From positions 1 to 15,027 of the forward strand of contig JBDIAP010000095.1 in the NCBI GenBank assembly GCA_039812485.1: a stretch of DNA of 15,027 bases, read 5' to 3'. Below, piece after piece: positions 1 to 7,751 of the stretch. Numbering within the stretch: position 1 is the stretch's first letter; the number at the start of each line of letters is the position of its first letter. The position numbers and the translations under genes were made by a program. The DNA is from Kineosphaera sp039812485. GTDB lineage: Bacteria > Actinomycetota > Actinomycetes > Actinomycetales > Dermatophilaceae. Below the pieces are notes generated by a model. That model searched no databases, had not been told where the DNA came from, and was given only the letters and a program-made list of their open reading frames with translations.

Positions 1-141
1 GGCGATGTCGAATTCGCCACCTCGAGCTGGGTCGAATGGTACAATAATCGACGTCTTCACTCGGCGATCGGTCACGTCACACCACTGCAGGCCGAGCAAG
101 CCCACTACGCTGCCCCCCACCAGGAGGAGCAGCCAGCATAG
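1..141 (+). CDS. IS3-family transposase, C-terminal end (partial at left edge)
   Basis: Frame 1 is open from the first base to TAG at 139-141 and encodes the last 46 residues of an integrase-type (DDE, rve) transposase. The signature WVEWYNNRRLHSAIGHVTP is typical of the end of IS3-family OrfB, just after the catalytic glutamate. Everything upstream, including the DDE residues, lies outside the window, so activity cannot be judged. The coding end is followed at once by what looks like the element's right terminal repeat. This copy differs from the IS3-type segment at 1531-2080, so two different IS3 elements are represented. Confidence 0.85.
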   Translation, partial: GDVEFATSSWVEWYNNRRLHSAIGHVTPLQAEQAHYAAPHQEEQPA

Positions 142-168
142 GGGCGGCAGAGAACCCGTGCCGATTCA
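141..168. repeat. Probable right terminal inverted repeat of the IS3-family element
   Basis: The transposase stop codon is followed by 27 bases that end, read on the minus strand, as an element beginning TGAATCGGCACGGG. IS3-family ends commonly begin TGA and lie close to the orfB stop. Immediately beyond base 168 the IS110-type coding frame resumes, so 168/169 is the likely insertion joint. The matching left repeat is outside the window. Confidence 0.55.
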
Positions 169-596
169 AAACCGACGATGACCTCCAGGTCGGCCAGCGC
201 GTCGTCGTTCAGATCGACCCGGCGCAGCGTGTGCGGCATGGTGCGTCCGGCCTCGGCGATCACGTAGGCGTCCCGGGCGTCGGTCTTGGCGTTGCCGGGA
301 TGCAGGTCAGCGATGCGGCGCATCGCCAGCCCGGGCAGGTAGGCCACGTCCAGGCCTTGGACGCGGGCGACGGCCACGGGCAGCGCGCCGATCGAGGCCG
401 GCTAGTCCACGATGACCAGCACCGGCCCGTCCACGGCCAAGGAGTCGTACAAGGCTCGCAGCCGCGCTTCGTCTTGCGGCAGCGGCTTATCGTGGACCCG
501 TTTACCGTCGCGGTCCAGGACGCAGGCGTGGTGTTCGCCTTTGCCGACGTCCAGGCCGAGCCAGATCGCATAGTCCCGTTCAGGCAGTCCGTGCAT
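169..596 (-). pseudogene. IS110-family transposase, interrupted remnant
   Basis: Read on the minus strand from ATG at 594-596, which has a GAGG ribosome site 6 bases upstream, the product begins MHGLPERDYAIWLGLDVGKG. This is the RuvC-like DEDD N-terminal domain of IS110 transposases. The frame meets TAG (plus strand cta, 402-404) after VLVIVD, where relatives have glutamine (CAG), then continues in the same frame through GNAKTDARDAYVIAEAGRT to VIVGF at about 169. There it is cut by the IS3 terminal repeat. The C-terminal half, with the catalytic serine domain, is absent here. The gene is therefore dead twice over: a nonsense codon and an insertion or truncation. Confidence 0.85.
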
Positions 597-835
597 CGTG
601 TGCCTCGTCATCGTTGCGGTGACAGCAACGCTGGCCACGATCAGGCGTCAGCAGCCGGCACCCACGGCTGCGTTGAGACCTCACGCGCAGGCGCGGGCCC
701 TGTCCCTATCAGCGGTCACACCGACGCCACCAGGCCCGGTGACAACACCCCCCGGATCATGCGAACGACAGGGGAACTCAGTCATGCCGGACCTGGTGAC
801 CAGCACCCCCAGCATCAGGGTTAGGAAGAAGGTAA
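597..835 (-). other. Non-coding left end of the IS110 remnant; possible bridge RNA locus
   Basis: About 240 bases lie between the IS110 start and the first recognisable IS30 sequence, with no convincing gene. In IS110 elements the non-coding stretch upstream of the transposase encodes the bridge RNA that pairs with target and donor DNA. A 6-bp stem (612-617 with 625-630, 7-base loop) is visible. I did not fold the whole segment and cannot place the element end or the guide loops. The bridge RNA reading rests on position and family knowledge only. Confidence 0.3.
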
Positions 836-1530
836 CGGGGCACCACGGAGGAGGCGGCGGCCGAGGTCGGCGTGTCGGCCCCGGTCGGGCGCGGTGGTTT
901 CGCCACGCTGGCGGGATGTCACCGATCACTCTGTGCGAGCCCACGGGGCGCTACCCGTCCTTCCCGGAGAGGGAGGAGATCGCGATCCTGCATGCCCAGG
1001 AGCATGGCGTCCGGGAGATCGCCCGCCGGCTGGGTCGGGACCCTTCGACGATCTCGCGGGAGCTGCGGCGTAATGCGGCGACGCGGGCCGGGCAGCGGGG
1101 GTACCGGGCCGCGGTGGCGCAGTGGAAGGCGCAGCAGGCAGCTAAGCGTCCGAAGGTGGCCAAACTCGCTGCGGATCCTCGGCTTCGGGCCTATGTGGAG
1201 GCCAAGCTGTCCGGGGCGTTAACTGATGCCCAGGGGCGCTCGATCGCCGGCCCGAACGTGCCCTGGGCGGGACGACGGCTCGAGCGCCGCCAGGACCGGC
1301 GGTGGGCGGTGGCGTGGAGCCCGGAACAGATCTCGGGCCGGCTCAAGATCGACTTCCCCGATGATGAGTCGATGCGGGTCAGCCACGAGACGATCTACCA
1401 GTCGCTGTACGTGCAGGGACGTAACGTGTTGGCCCGGGAGCTGACCGCGTGCTTGCGCACCGGGCGTGCGCTGCGTGAGCCACGAGTCCTTACCAGGCGC
1501 AGCGGCCGCTCGTTCGTCACCGAGGAGATC
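836..1530 (+). pseudogene. IS30-family transposase, 5'-truncated and frameshifted N-terminal part
   Basis: From ATG at 916 the frame encodes the IS30 N-terminal region: RYPSFPEREEIAILHAQ, a helix-turn-helix (REIARRLGRDPSTISRELRRN), and WSPEQISGRLKIDFPDDESM with SHETIYQSLYVQGR. An upstream extension common in this branch is visible in another frame (TTEEAAAEVGVSAPVG, 842-889). It would join RWFRHAGGM if one G were restored near 889, so a 1-base deletion is likely. That extension is itself cut, since TAA at 833-835 lies just upstream. The IS30 catalytic core (GHWEGDL and later) is missing. The frame runs on into IS3-type sequence at about 1531. Confidence 0.8.
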
Positions 1531-2080
1531 AACATCTTCTCCCGCTACGTGGTGGCCTGGACCGTCCAGAACGGCGAGGACGCCCAGATCGCCACCACGA
1601 TGCTCAAAGAGGCGATGGGCGTCCACGGCATCCCCGACGCGGTCCACGCCGACAGGGGCACCTCGATGACCTCCAAACCAGTGGCCCAACTGCTGCTCGA
1701 CCTCGGCGTCGACCGGTCTCACTCCCGGCCACGGGTGTCCAACGACAACCCGTTCAGCGAGGCCGCGTTCAAGACCCTGAAGTACGCGCCCGCCTTCCCC
1801 GAGGCGTTCGGGTCGCTGGCAGATGCGAGGGCCTTCTGCGACGTCTTCTTCGGCTACTACAACCACGAGCACCGTCATTCCGGCTCGGCCTGCACACCCC
1901 CGCGTCGGTGCATCACGGCACTGCAACCCAGATCCGCGCCCAACGCCAGGCCACCCTGGACGCCGCCGCGGCAGCCCACCCCAAACGGTTCGGCAACCGC
2001 CGACCCCAGACGCCGAAGCTGCCGAAAGCCGCGTGGATCAACCAGCCCTCACCGGAGGCCAACTGCTTGACATCTTCCGC
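1531..2080 (+). pseudogene. IS3-family transposase (rve core) C-terminal fragment, fused in frame to IS30
   Basis: The protein changes abruptly to an IS3-family integrase core: IFSRYVVAWTV, the second catalytic Asp in HADRGTSMTSKPVAQ, and the catalytic Glu region SNDNPFSEAAFKTLKY, then YYNHEHRHSG. At about 1885 one base is missing: codon TC/GGC replaces the expected three-base codon, and the family sequence (GLHTP, MHHGTATQIRAQRQATLDAA, KAAWINQPSPEA) continues in the next frame to about 2075. The first catalytic Asp lies upstream of the fusion joint and is absent. The fragment cannot encode a working transposase. Confidence 0.85.
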
Positions 2081-2265
2081 ACGGGCTCGGCCATCGTCAC
2101 GCCATTGGACGCGTTGCCACTGACGCAGCGTCACAGCCCGGCTCCGAGCCACGGCAAAGATGACAGCGACGCCGTTCGCCGATACCTGATCCACCGAAGG
2201 CGCCGATAAGGTTCGGCCTGCACAACGTCGCACAGAGATCGCGTCGGCTTTGGGGAGCACTCGAT
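2081..2265. other. Short intergenic stretch downstream of the IS remnants
   Basis: I see no convincing gene, RNA or terminal repeat here. Short open frames on both strands look like chance frames in GC-rich DNA. It may be the outer end of the IS3 fragment plus older flanking DNA. Confidence 0.4.
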
Positions 2266-2625
2266 ATGGGCTCCGCACCCGTCATACCCATTCGGATGAC
2301 CGGGGCCCGGCTGCTGCTCGACGAGCAGGCGATCGGGCAAGTCGCGGGCAACCCGAAGGGCCGGGTGGCCGTGGACTTTCCGCCTCGGCGACGGGTCGGG
2401 AGCCACCCGGACCCTGAGAGCTGCTTGAGCACTGCGCTGGTGGCCGCGAGCGACTCGACGGGACGACGACGGCGCAGCATCGAGAAGCGATTCGGAGAGC
2501 ACCGCCGGCAGCTCCTGGAGCGACTTGACATCGAGGGTCCTGTCACGAGCCTGTCGGGATGGCAGACCTTGCTCGATGACGTCGCCACGATGGCCGCCGC
2601 GCTCGGCCAAGAACGGCCACGCTGA
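2266..2625 (+). CDS. Small hypothetical protein (119 aa), possibly a gene remnant
   Basis: The frame starts at ATG 2266 and ends at TGA 2623-2625. I do not recognise the family. The second half is charged and probably helical (STGRRRRSIEKRFGEHRRQ, then LDDVATMAAAL). Third codon positions are mostly G or C, which favours this frame over the two overlapping minus-strand frames. There is no clear ribosome site before the start. A later in-frame ATG, at MTGARLL, is also possible. Its place beside a pile of broken IS elements makes a truncated 3' end of a larger gene plausible. It converges with the DUF4352-like gene, 11 bases away. Function unknown. Confidence 0.4.
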   Translation: MGSAPVIPIRMTGARLLLDEQAIGQVAGNPKGRVAVDFPPRRRVGSHPDPESCLSTALVAASDSTGRRRRSIEKRFGEHRRQLLERLDIEGPVTSLSGWQTLLDDVATMAAALGQERPR

Positions 2626-2636
2626 AGCGACTCAGC

Positions 2637-3407
2637 TCAGAGCTTCCACTCCGCGTCGTCGAAGGCGATGGAGTCGAGCTTCTCGTCATCAGGGACTTCA
2701 AAGAGCACCCAGCCGCTCACCTTGCCGCCGGGCTTGAGGTCGATGCTCGAGGGGAGCTCGCGGCCGTCGCTCGGGCCGAACATGTCCGAGCCGTAGCGCT
2801 GCCCGGACTTCGTGTAGACGGAGGTGCCGATCCAGGCGACGTTGTTGTACCTCTCGCTGCCTATGTTCTGGATGGTGATGCGCGCCGACACGAACTTGTT
2901 GCCGGAAACCGGCTCGTGGTATTCGCTGCTCGACTTCGCGCCGGCGTTGAACTTGTCGACCGTGACGACCGCCTCCGAAGCACCGAGGAAGCCCTTGATG
3001 CGGATCGGGGTGCCGATCTTGGCCACGCGCTTGCTGCCGCTAGCCGACTTCAGGCCGGAGTTCAACCCGGTAGAAACCGCGCTGATCTGCTCGGGAGCCA
3101 CCTCGACGGCATCCGCTTCGGTCGATGCGCCGGCGAAGCCAATGGTCAGGATCCAGAAGGCCACAGCCATGAGGGCAACGAGCGACAGGATGAGGCCCGC
3201 GACGGCCGACCCGAAGTTCGTTGCCTCTTCGCGGTAGCACTTGATGAGCGCCGGGATAGCCAGGCCGAGCGCGATGAGCGCCAGCGGGGTGCAGAAGATG
3301 CCGACGAGCGGCACCAAACAGGCGACCACAGAGATGATGCCCATCACCAGGGCGGCGGTTCCGAGGCCGTTCTCGGCGTTCGAGTGGGCATGCGTGATTG
3401 TCGCCAT
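2637..3407 (-). CDS. Membrane-anchored DUF4190/DUF4352-like protein
   Basis: This is a 256-residue protein. Residues about 15-50 and 58-90 form two hydrophobic, Gly/Ala-rich membrane segments (GLGTAALVMGIISVVACLVP and SAVAGLILSLVALMAVAFWI) arranged like DUF4190. After a short linker, residues about 125-256 resemble DUF4352, an immunoglobulin-like extracellular domain: VTVDKFNAG, FVSARITIQNIG, then the family-typical GGKVSGWVLFEVPDD near the end. I chose ATG 3405-3407 because GGAG lies 9 bases upstream; TTG 3422 and ATG 3416 are also in frame. It is probably a cell-surface protein with the C-terminal domain outside. Ligand and role are unknown. No operon partner is evident. Confidence 0.8.
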   Translation of the reverse strand: MATITHAHSNAENGLGTAALVMGIISVVACLVPLVGIFCTPLALIALGLAIPALIKCYREEATNFGSAVAGLILSLVALMAVAFWILTIGFAGASTEADAVEVAPEQISAVSTGLNSGLKSASGSKRVAKIGTPIRIKGFLGASEAVVTVDKFNAGAKSSSEYHEPVSGNKFVSARITIQNIGSERYNNVAWIGTSVYTKSGQRYGSDMFGPSDGRELPSSIDLKPGGKVSGWVLFEVPDDEKLDSIAFDDAEWKL

Positions 3408-3494
3408 GAGATCCATCTCCAATGTGATTCGTCCGTGAAGAGCCGAGCTAACCGCTCAGCACGCATTCCGCATCGTCCGGCATCCGCGCAGGTA

Positions 3495-3537
3495 AGCCCG
3501 GGTTGCGTCGAGTTCGTCACTCCACGCAACCCGGGCT
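3495..3537 (-). terminator. Strong hairpin downstream of the PEP carboxykinase gene
   Basis: Two perfect 14-base arms (3495-3508 and 3524-3537) flank a 15-base loop, starting 8 bases after the minus-strand stop codon at 3546. There is no T-run behind it on the minus strand, as is common for actinobacterial stem-only terminators. It also lies upstream of the next minus-strand gene, so it should insulate that gene from readthrough. Confidence 0.7.
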
Positions 3538-3545
3538 CACGGCCA

Positions 3546-6500
3546 TCAGCGGTATGACACCTGCCGCCCCAGCGTCCCGACGATCCGCTGCCGATAGGCC
3601 GGCGTCGACACGCGCCCCAGCCGCCCCTCCTCCAGCTCCAGCCGCCCGGCCAGATCAAGCCGCGCGTCGACCCGCGCGTTCCTCGGCGACGCCAGGAACG
3701 TCCGCAGTGCCACGACCCCGGCCTCGGCCCGCGCGACGACCTCCGCCTGACGCGCGTCGAGCCGAGCCGCGTACCAGTCGCTGGCCAGCACATGCTCCCG
3801 CGTGAAGAGCTCACGCACCGACGGCGAGTCCAGTCCCTCTCCCGCCGACGTCGCGCCGAACGCCATGATCTCCAGCAGCGCCCGCAGCGGCGGCACGGCC
3901 AACTCGATCGTGCCGTCGTCGACGTAGTTCTGCGCCACGCGCTGGTGCGTCGTGATCATCGTGTCCACCGCGTCGACGAAGACCGACTCGACCTGCAGCT
4001 CCGGCGCGAGCATCTCGGGCGTGAAGACGACATTGGGGTGCATGAAGATCCGCCCGAAATACGTCGTGGCGAAGCGCTCCGTCATCCGGTAGCCCAGCCG
4101 GCTGGCCGCGACGACCCGACCGTCGACCTCGAGATCGCGCACCGGCTCCAGGTAGCCGCCCGCGATGAGCGCGCGAGCGTCGCGCTCACGCGGCTTCATC
4201 CGCGAGAACACCTCCGGCACCAGCAGACTCACATCGTGGTCGACCCGCACGTGCGGGCCGATGTAGCCCGCGCTCGACAGCCACCCGTCATACCCCGTCA
4301 ACACATACGACAGCAACGCCGCGTTGAGGTCGTACGTCGTCGGCATCGCGTTGAACGGCGCCTTCGTCAACGCCCCCTCCGACCCGGCCCCCGTCGTCGA
4401 CGGCGACTTGCCCGTCATCGAGCTGATGAACTCCATGAAGAGCTCGGGCAGCTCCATGTAGTGCAGCGGGTTGAACGCGCACAGCGCCGGCACCCCGTCC
4501 TCCGGCGGGTTGTTGCGCCGCCCCGCCGCGACGATGTCGACCGGCACCGGCAGCGGGTCGTCCGCGCCGACCCGCCGCTGCAAGTGCACCGCCAACCGCG
4601 CGGCAGCGGTCGCGACCGGGTTCGACAGGTCAGGGCGCACCTGCAAGTAGCGCGGGTTCTTCGACGGCTTGCCATCGACGAGACGCGGGTTGGCCGACGA
4701 CACGAAGTACGACGGCGCCAGGCCCGGCCCTTGGCCACACGAGCCCGGGTCCAGCGCCGCCGCCGCGATGAGATCGCGCACCGGCTCGGTGAACTGACTG
4801 AACGCCACCGCGTCGTCGCGCATCCGCACGGCATCGTCGCGGTCGAGCGGCTCGAAGTTCGACAGGAACGTGCCCGGCGTGGCGATGTCGAGCTCGGCCT
4901 GCTTGTCATACCCGCGGTGGATCGCGTCGTCGGGCCGCTGGAAGAGCAGCGCCTCGCAGTTCTCGACGATCTTGCGCGACAGCCCGCCTGCGTCGCCGAC
5001 CGCCGCACCCGGCACGACGACGCTGGCCGTGATGTCGTCCTCGGTCTGCACCTTGACGGCCGGGCTGAAGTCGGGCCGCAACCCGAACACCCGCCACGAC
5101 CCCGCCGGGTCGAAGCCCACCCGCAGCGTGCGCACCGCCACCCGCGCCCCGTCGAGCCGCAGCACGTTGCCGCGCCGGCCGTTGATGATGCCGACGCTGA
5201 AGTGGCTGCGCCAGTCCTCGCCCCACTCCGGCTGATACGAGCTCTTGATGACGTAGATGAGCTCCTTGACGTGCGGCGGGATCTGCTCGAGCCACGCGTT
5301 GTAGTCGGCCGTGAAGTCCCGCGACGGCGTCAGCAGCTTGATGACGCTGCCGACGCTGCGCTCCGGCCCGAGGATCGGACGCGTGTCGCCGCCGCGCCGC
5401 GCCGGATCGGCGAACCGCTGCGAGAAGTCGCGCCCGAGGATCTCCTCGACGCAGCGCATGTCCGCGTCGAAGTCCGCGACATATGCCGTCCCGTAGCCGA
5501 TCGCGTCGGTGATCGCCTTCGAGATCTCCGACTTGCCGCCACCGGACACCGTGCTCGGCTTGTGGAAGGACGTCACGACCGACGACGTGCCGACGAGGCT
5601 CCACTGCCGCGGGTCGTCGACGTGCTGCGCCATGCGCACCCGATAGCCGTCGGGTCCGAAATACGTGCGGTCGGCCCGCAGCGGGATCGACACGCTCTGC
5701 CCCGACTCGTCGACCCAGCTCACCGTCATCGTCCGCAGACTGTAGGTCGACCGCGCCGGCACGATGACGAACTCCTCGTGCTCCCGATCGAGCAGGTGCC
5801 CCTCCGGCTCCGCGACGAACCGCTGCGGATCCCGCTCCAGCACACCGGCGATTGTGTGCTCGGGCGTCGCATACGTGTCGAGGCACTCCTGCCCGAGGTC
5901 GTAGCTCGGAAACGCGAGCGCCCCGCCGGAGTGCTCCTCCTCGACGGCCCCGGTGAGGTTGGCCGAGTAGCCGATCTGGGTCTTGACCTCCTTCTTGCAG
6001 TAGCCGAAGTAGTTGTCGGCGATGACGGTGACGATGACGCCCCGCTCGTCGCGCGCGCACGCCTTGAACGCCTTGCCGTCGTTGTAGCGCTCGTCCTCCT
6101 CGCGCCAGCACATCGCGTCGCGCCGCTGCCGCTGCGTGGCGTCCTCCCACCGCGGCAGCCCCAGCTCCTTCTTCGTCACGTGCACGAGGTGCGGCGCGAG
6201 GATGACGTAGCCGGTGTGCCCGGTCCATCCCTGCGGCGCCAGCGACGCGTCGTTCTCGGGCAGGTAGGGGTCGCCGCCGTTGCCGAAGATGCCCTCGACG
6301 AAGTCGAGATTGGACACCAGGCTCCCCGGCGCCATGAAGCGGATCTCCATGCGCTGCTCGCGCAGGTAGCCCTCGACGGCCGGCACGACGAGCGGCCGCA
6401 GCAGCAGCGACACGAAACACTGCGCGGGCGTCTCCTGCCCGGCCGTGTAGGGCAGCACCATCGACTCCGCCGGCGGCCGCGTGGCGCGGTCGAGCAGCTG

Positions 6501-6965
6501 CGCGAAGACGGCCTTCGGCACGATCCGCTTGTCCGCGCTGATCGGCAGGCCGCCGTCACTGACGTGGAACACCCCGGCGGTCGTGCGCCGGTCGTTGGCC
6601 GGGTTGTGCAGCACGCCGTTGCGCAGCCGGTAGGAGCGCACGAGGCTGGACTCGAAGTAGTCGCCGCCGGCCGGCAGCGAGAGCTCGCGCGCCAGGCCGG
6701 CCTGATCGAGCACGAACGACGTGCGCGGCAGCCGTGGCTGTGTCGGCACATCGGCGAGGTAGTCGTCGAGGAACGCCTGCACCCGCCCGTCGACCGGGGG
6801 CAGCCGCTCGTCGAGGCGCCGGGTCAGCTCGCGGGCGCGGGCCAGCAGCGGCGAGACGATCGTCTCGGCGCCGGCGTGACCGTCGTCGCCGGAGGTGTCG
6901 GTGTGGGGCAGATCGAGAAGGGCGAGGCGCAGGTTGACCGCTGCGGAGACGTCGCTGAGTGCCAT
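3546..6965 (-). CDS. PPi-type phosphoenolpyruvate carboxykinase
   Basis: This is a 1139-residue cytosolic enzyme, the size of the PPi-dependent PEP carboxykinases of Entamoeba and Propionibacterium and about twice that of ATP or GTP forms. The known reaction is oxaloacetate + PPi = PEP + Pi + CO2, linking glycolysis and the citric acid cycle. Conserved blocks I recognise from memory of the family are VIADNYFGYCKKEVKTQ (from residue 314), the P-loop-like SGGGKSEISK (Lys 478), PDDAIHRGYDKQ (678-689), GRRNNPPEDG (from 815) and TGKSPSTTGAGSEG (from 851). The frame is intact with no missing block. ATG 6963-6965 is preferred over the longer open frame because the family begins about there and GGTGA lies about 10 bases upstream. 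It is probably transcribed alone, ending at the hairpin at 3495-3537. Family assignment is firm; direction in vivo is not known. Confidence 0.92.
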   Translation of the reverse strand: MALSDVSAAVNLRLALLDLPHTDTSGDDGHAGAETIVSPLLARARELTRRLDERLPPVDGRVQAFLDDYLADVPTQPRLPRTSFVLDQAGLARELSLPAGGDYFESSLVRSYRLRNGVLHNPANDRRTTAGVFHVSDGGLPISADKRIVPKAVFAQLLDRATRPPAESMVLPYTAGQETPAQCFVSLLLRPLVVPAVEGYLREQRMEIRFMAPGSLVSNLDFVEGIFGNGGDPYLPENDASLAPQGWTGHTGYVILAPHLVHVTKKELGLPRWEDATQRQRRDAMCWREEDERYNDGKAFKACARDERGVIVTVIADNYFGYCKKEVKTQIGYSANLTGAVEEEHSGGALAFPSYDLGQECLDTYATPEHTIAGVLERDPQRFVAEPEGHLLDREHEEFVIVPARSTYSLRTMTVSWVDESGQSVSIPLRADRTYFGPDGYRVRMAQHVDDPRQWSLVGTSSVVTSFHKPSTVSGGGKSEISKAITDAIGYGTAYVADFDADMRCVEEILGRDFSQRFADPARRGGDTRPILGPERSVGSVIKLLTPSRDFTADYNAWLEQIPPHVKELIYVIKSSYQPEWGEDWRSHFSVGIINGRRGNVLRLDGARVAVRTLRVGFDPAGSWRVFGLRPDFSPAVKVQTEDDITASVVVPGAAVGDAGGLSRKIVENCEALLFQRPDDAIHRGYDKQAELDIATPGTFLSNFEPLDRDDAVRMRDDAVAFSQFTEPVRDLIAAAALDPGSCGQGPGLAPSYFVSSANPRLVDGKPSKNPRYLQVRPDLSNPVATAAARLAVHLQRRVGADDPLPVPVDIVAAGRRNNPPEDGVPALCAFNPLHYMELPELFMEFISSMTGKSPSTTGAGSEGALTKAPFNAMPTTYDLNAALLSYVLTGYDGWLSSAGYIGPHVRVDHDVSLLVPEVFSRMKPRERDARALIAGGYLEPVRDLEVDGRVVAASRLGYRMTERFATTYFGRIFMHPNVVFTPEMLAPELQVESVFVDAVDTMITTHQRVAQNYVDDGTIELAVPPLRALLEIMAFGATSAGEGLDSPSVRELFTREHVLASDWYAARLDARQAEVVARAEAGVVALRTFLASPRNARVDARLDLAGRLELEEGRLGRVSTPAYRQRIVGTLGRQVSYR

Positions 6966-7112
6966 GGGGCCATCTTCACCAAGGCGCGGCGGCGAAGGCG
7001 AGAGGCGAAACACAGACGTCACACACTGCTTGCGCACCGAACGCGTCCGACGCCCGGCCGCGGCGCGCCCGAGCCCTGTCGCCCGACGGCGGCGCCACCG
7101 CGTCACCGCTGG

Positions 7113-7508
7113 TCAGGACAGGCGCGAATCCCGCAGGCGACGCAGCGGCTCGATGATCTCGGGCGCCTCGGCGGCCGCCGTCGGGTCGTGAATCAGTGAG
7201 CGCAATACGAGTCGGTAGCCGTCGGCGGTGAGCCCGAGCTGCCGTTGGGCCTCGGCGACCTTGAGCGGCCACACCTCGGGCGCCGACCCGTGCGCCCGCT
7301 CGATCTCGAGGACGGCGCGGTCGCGTTCGGACAGGCCGGAGCGCCGGCGGCGACGACGGTTCTGGATCTCGATGGCTCCTCCTCGGTCGCCTCCCCCATC
7401 GGCGCGGCGCGCGCGTCGATGAGGCCGAGCCGAGCCGCGGCGAGGTGAGCCGCGCCATGTCGAAGCACTGACCGTGCCCCAGCGACAGATGCCCACCCCA
7501 TGGGGCAC
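7113..7508 (-). CDS. DUF3263 family protein, start uncertain
   Basis: The C-terminal 75 residues are a clear DUF3263 domain: SGLSERDRAVLEIERAHG, GLTADGYRLVLRSLIHDP and EIIEPLRRLRDSRLS. This is a small helix-turn-helix-like family common in actinobacteria, of unknown role. The longest frame begins at GTG 7508 (a second GTG at 7496), but the codons before about 7375 have weak third-position G/C and give an arginine-rich sequence unlike the family. No ATG, GTG or TTG is in frame nearer the domain. An AGGAGG-like site sits 4 bases before an in-frame ATC (7371-7373), which would give a family-sized 86-residue protein. It lies upstream of the PEP carboxykinase gene on the same strand, 147 bases away. 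Confidence 0.65.
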   Translation of the reverse strand: MPHGVGICRWGTVSASTWRGSPRRGSARPHRRARRADGGGDRGGAIEIQNRRRRRRSGLSERDRAVLEIERAHGSAPEVWPLKVAEAQRQLGLTADGYRLVLRSLIHDPTAAAEAPEIIEPLRRLRDSRLS

Positions 7509-7695
7509 ACACCTGTGCCTTCACAGCGGCCAGTGCGCCCGCGCCCAGGGCCACTGACCTCGCCGGGCGCACACCCTCACCCCCTACGAGGTGCGTGGCC
7601 GTCCCTACAGCGCGGCCAGTGCGTCAGGAGCGAGCGGGGCCGTTCGGTCAACACCGTCACGCCGGGCCGAGAGAGGCGGCGCGTATCCGGCCGGC

Positions 7696-7720
7696 CCGTG
7701 CGCCCCCCGAGGGCGCACGG
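7696..7720. terminator. GC-rich hairpin, possible terminator
   Basis: Perfect 10-base arms (7696-7705 and 7711-7720) surround a 5-base loop. It lies downstream of the histidine kinase on the minus strand, but more than 350 bases from that gene's stop, and has no T-run. It may terminate readthrough or simply be structured DNA. Confidence 0.35.
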
Positions 7721-7751
7721 CCCCCCGGGGCGTGGCGATGGCGGCCGGGCT

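Noticed and set aside
598..2070. A single 490-residue transposase gene
   Set aside because: The frame is open throughout, but its first third is IS110 flank read by chance, the middle is IS30, the end is IS3, and the last part is out of frame after about 1885.
2097..2610. Two overlapping minus-strand frames of about 160 codons
   Set aside because: Poor codon bias and Ser/Arg/Pro-rich products; the plus-strand frame at 2266-2625 is more gene-like.
3792..7199. Plus-strand open frame of over 1100 codons opposite the PEP carboxykinase gene
   Set aside because: It mirrors the G/C-biased codons of the minus-strand gene, gives an Arg/His/Asp-rich sequence with no family features, and the minus strand has clear conserved motifs.
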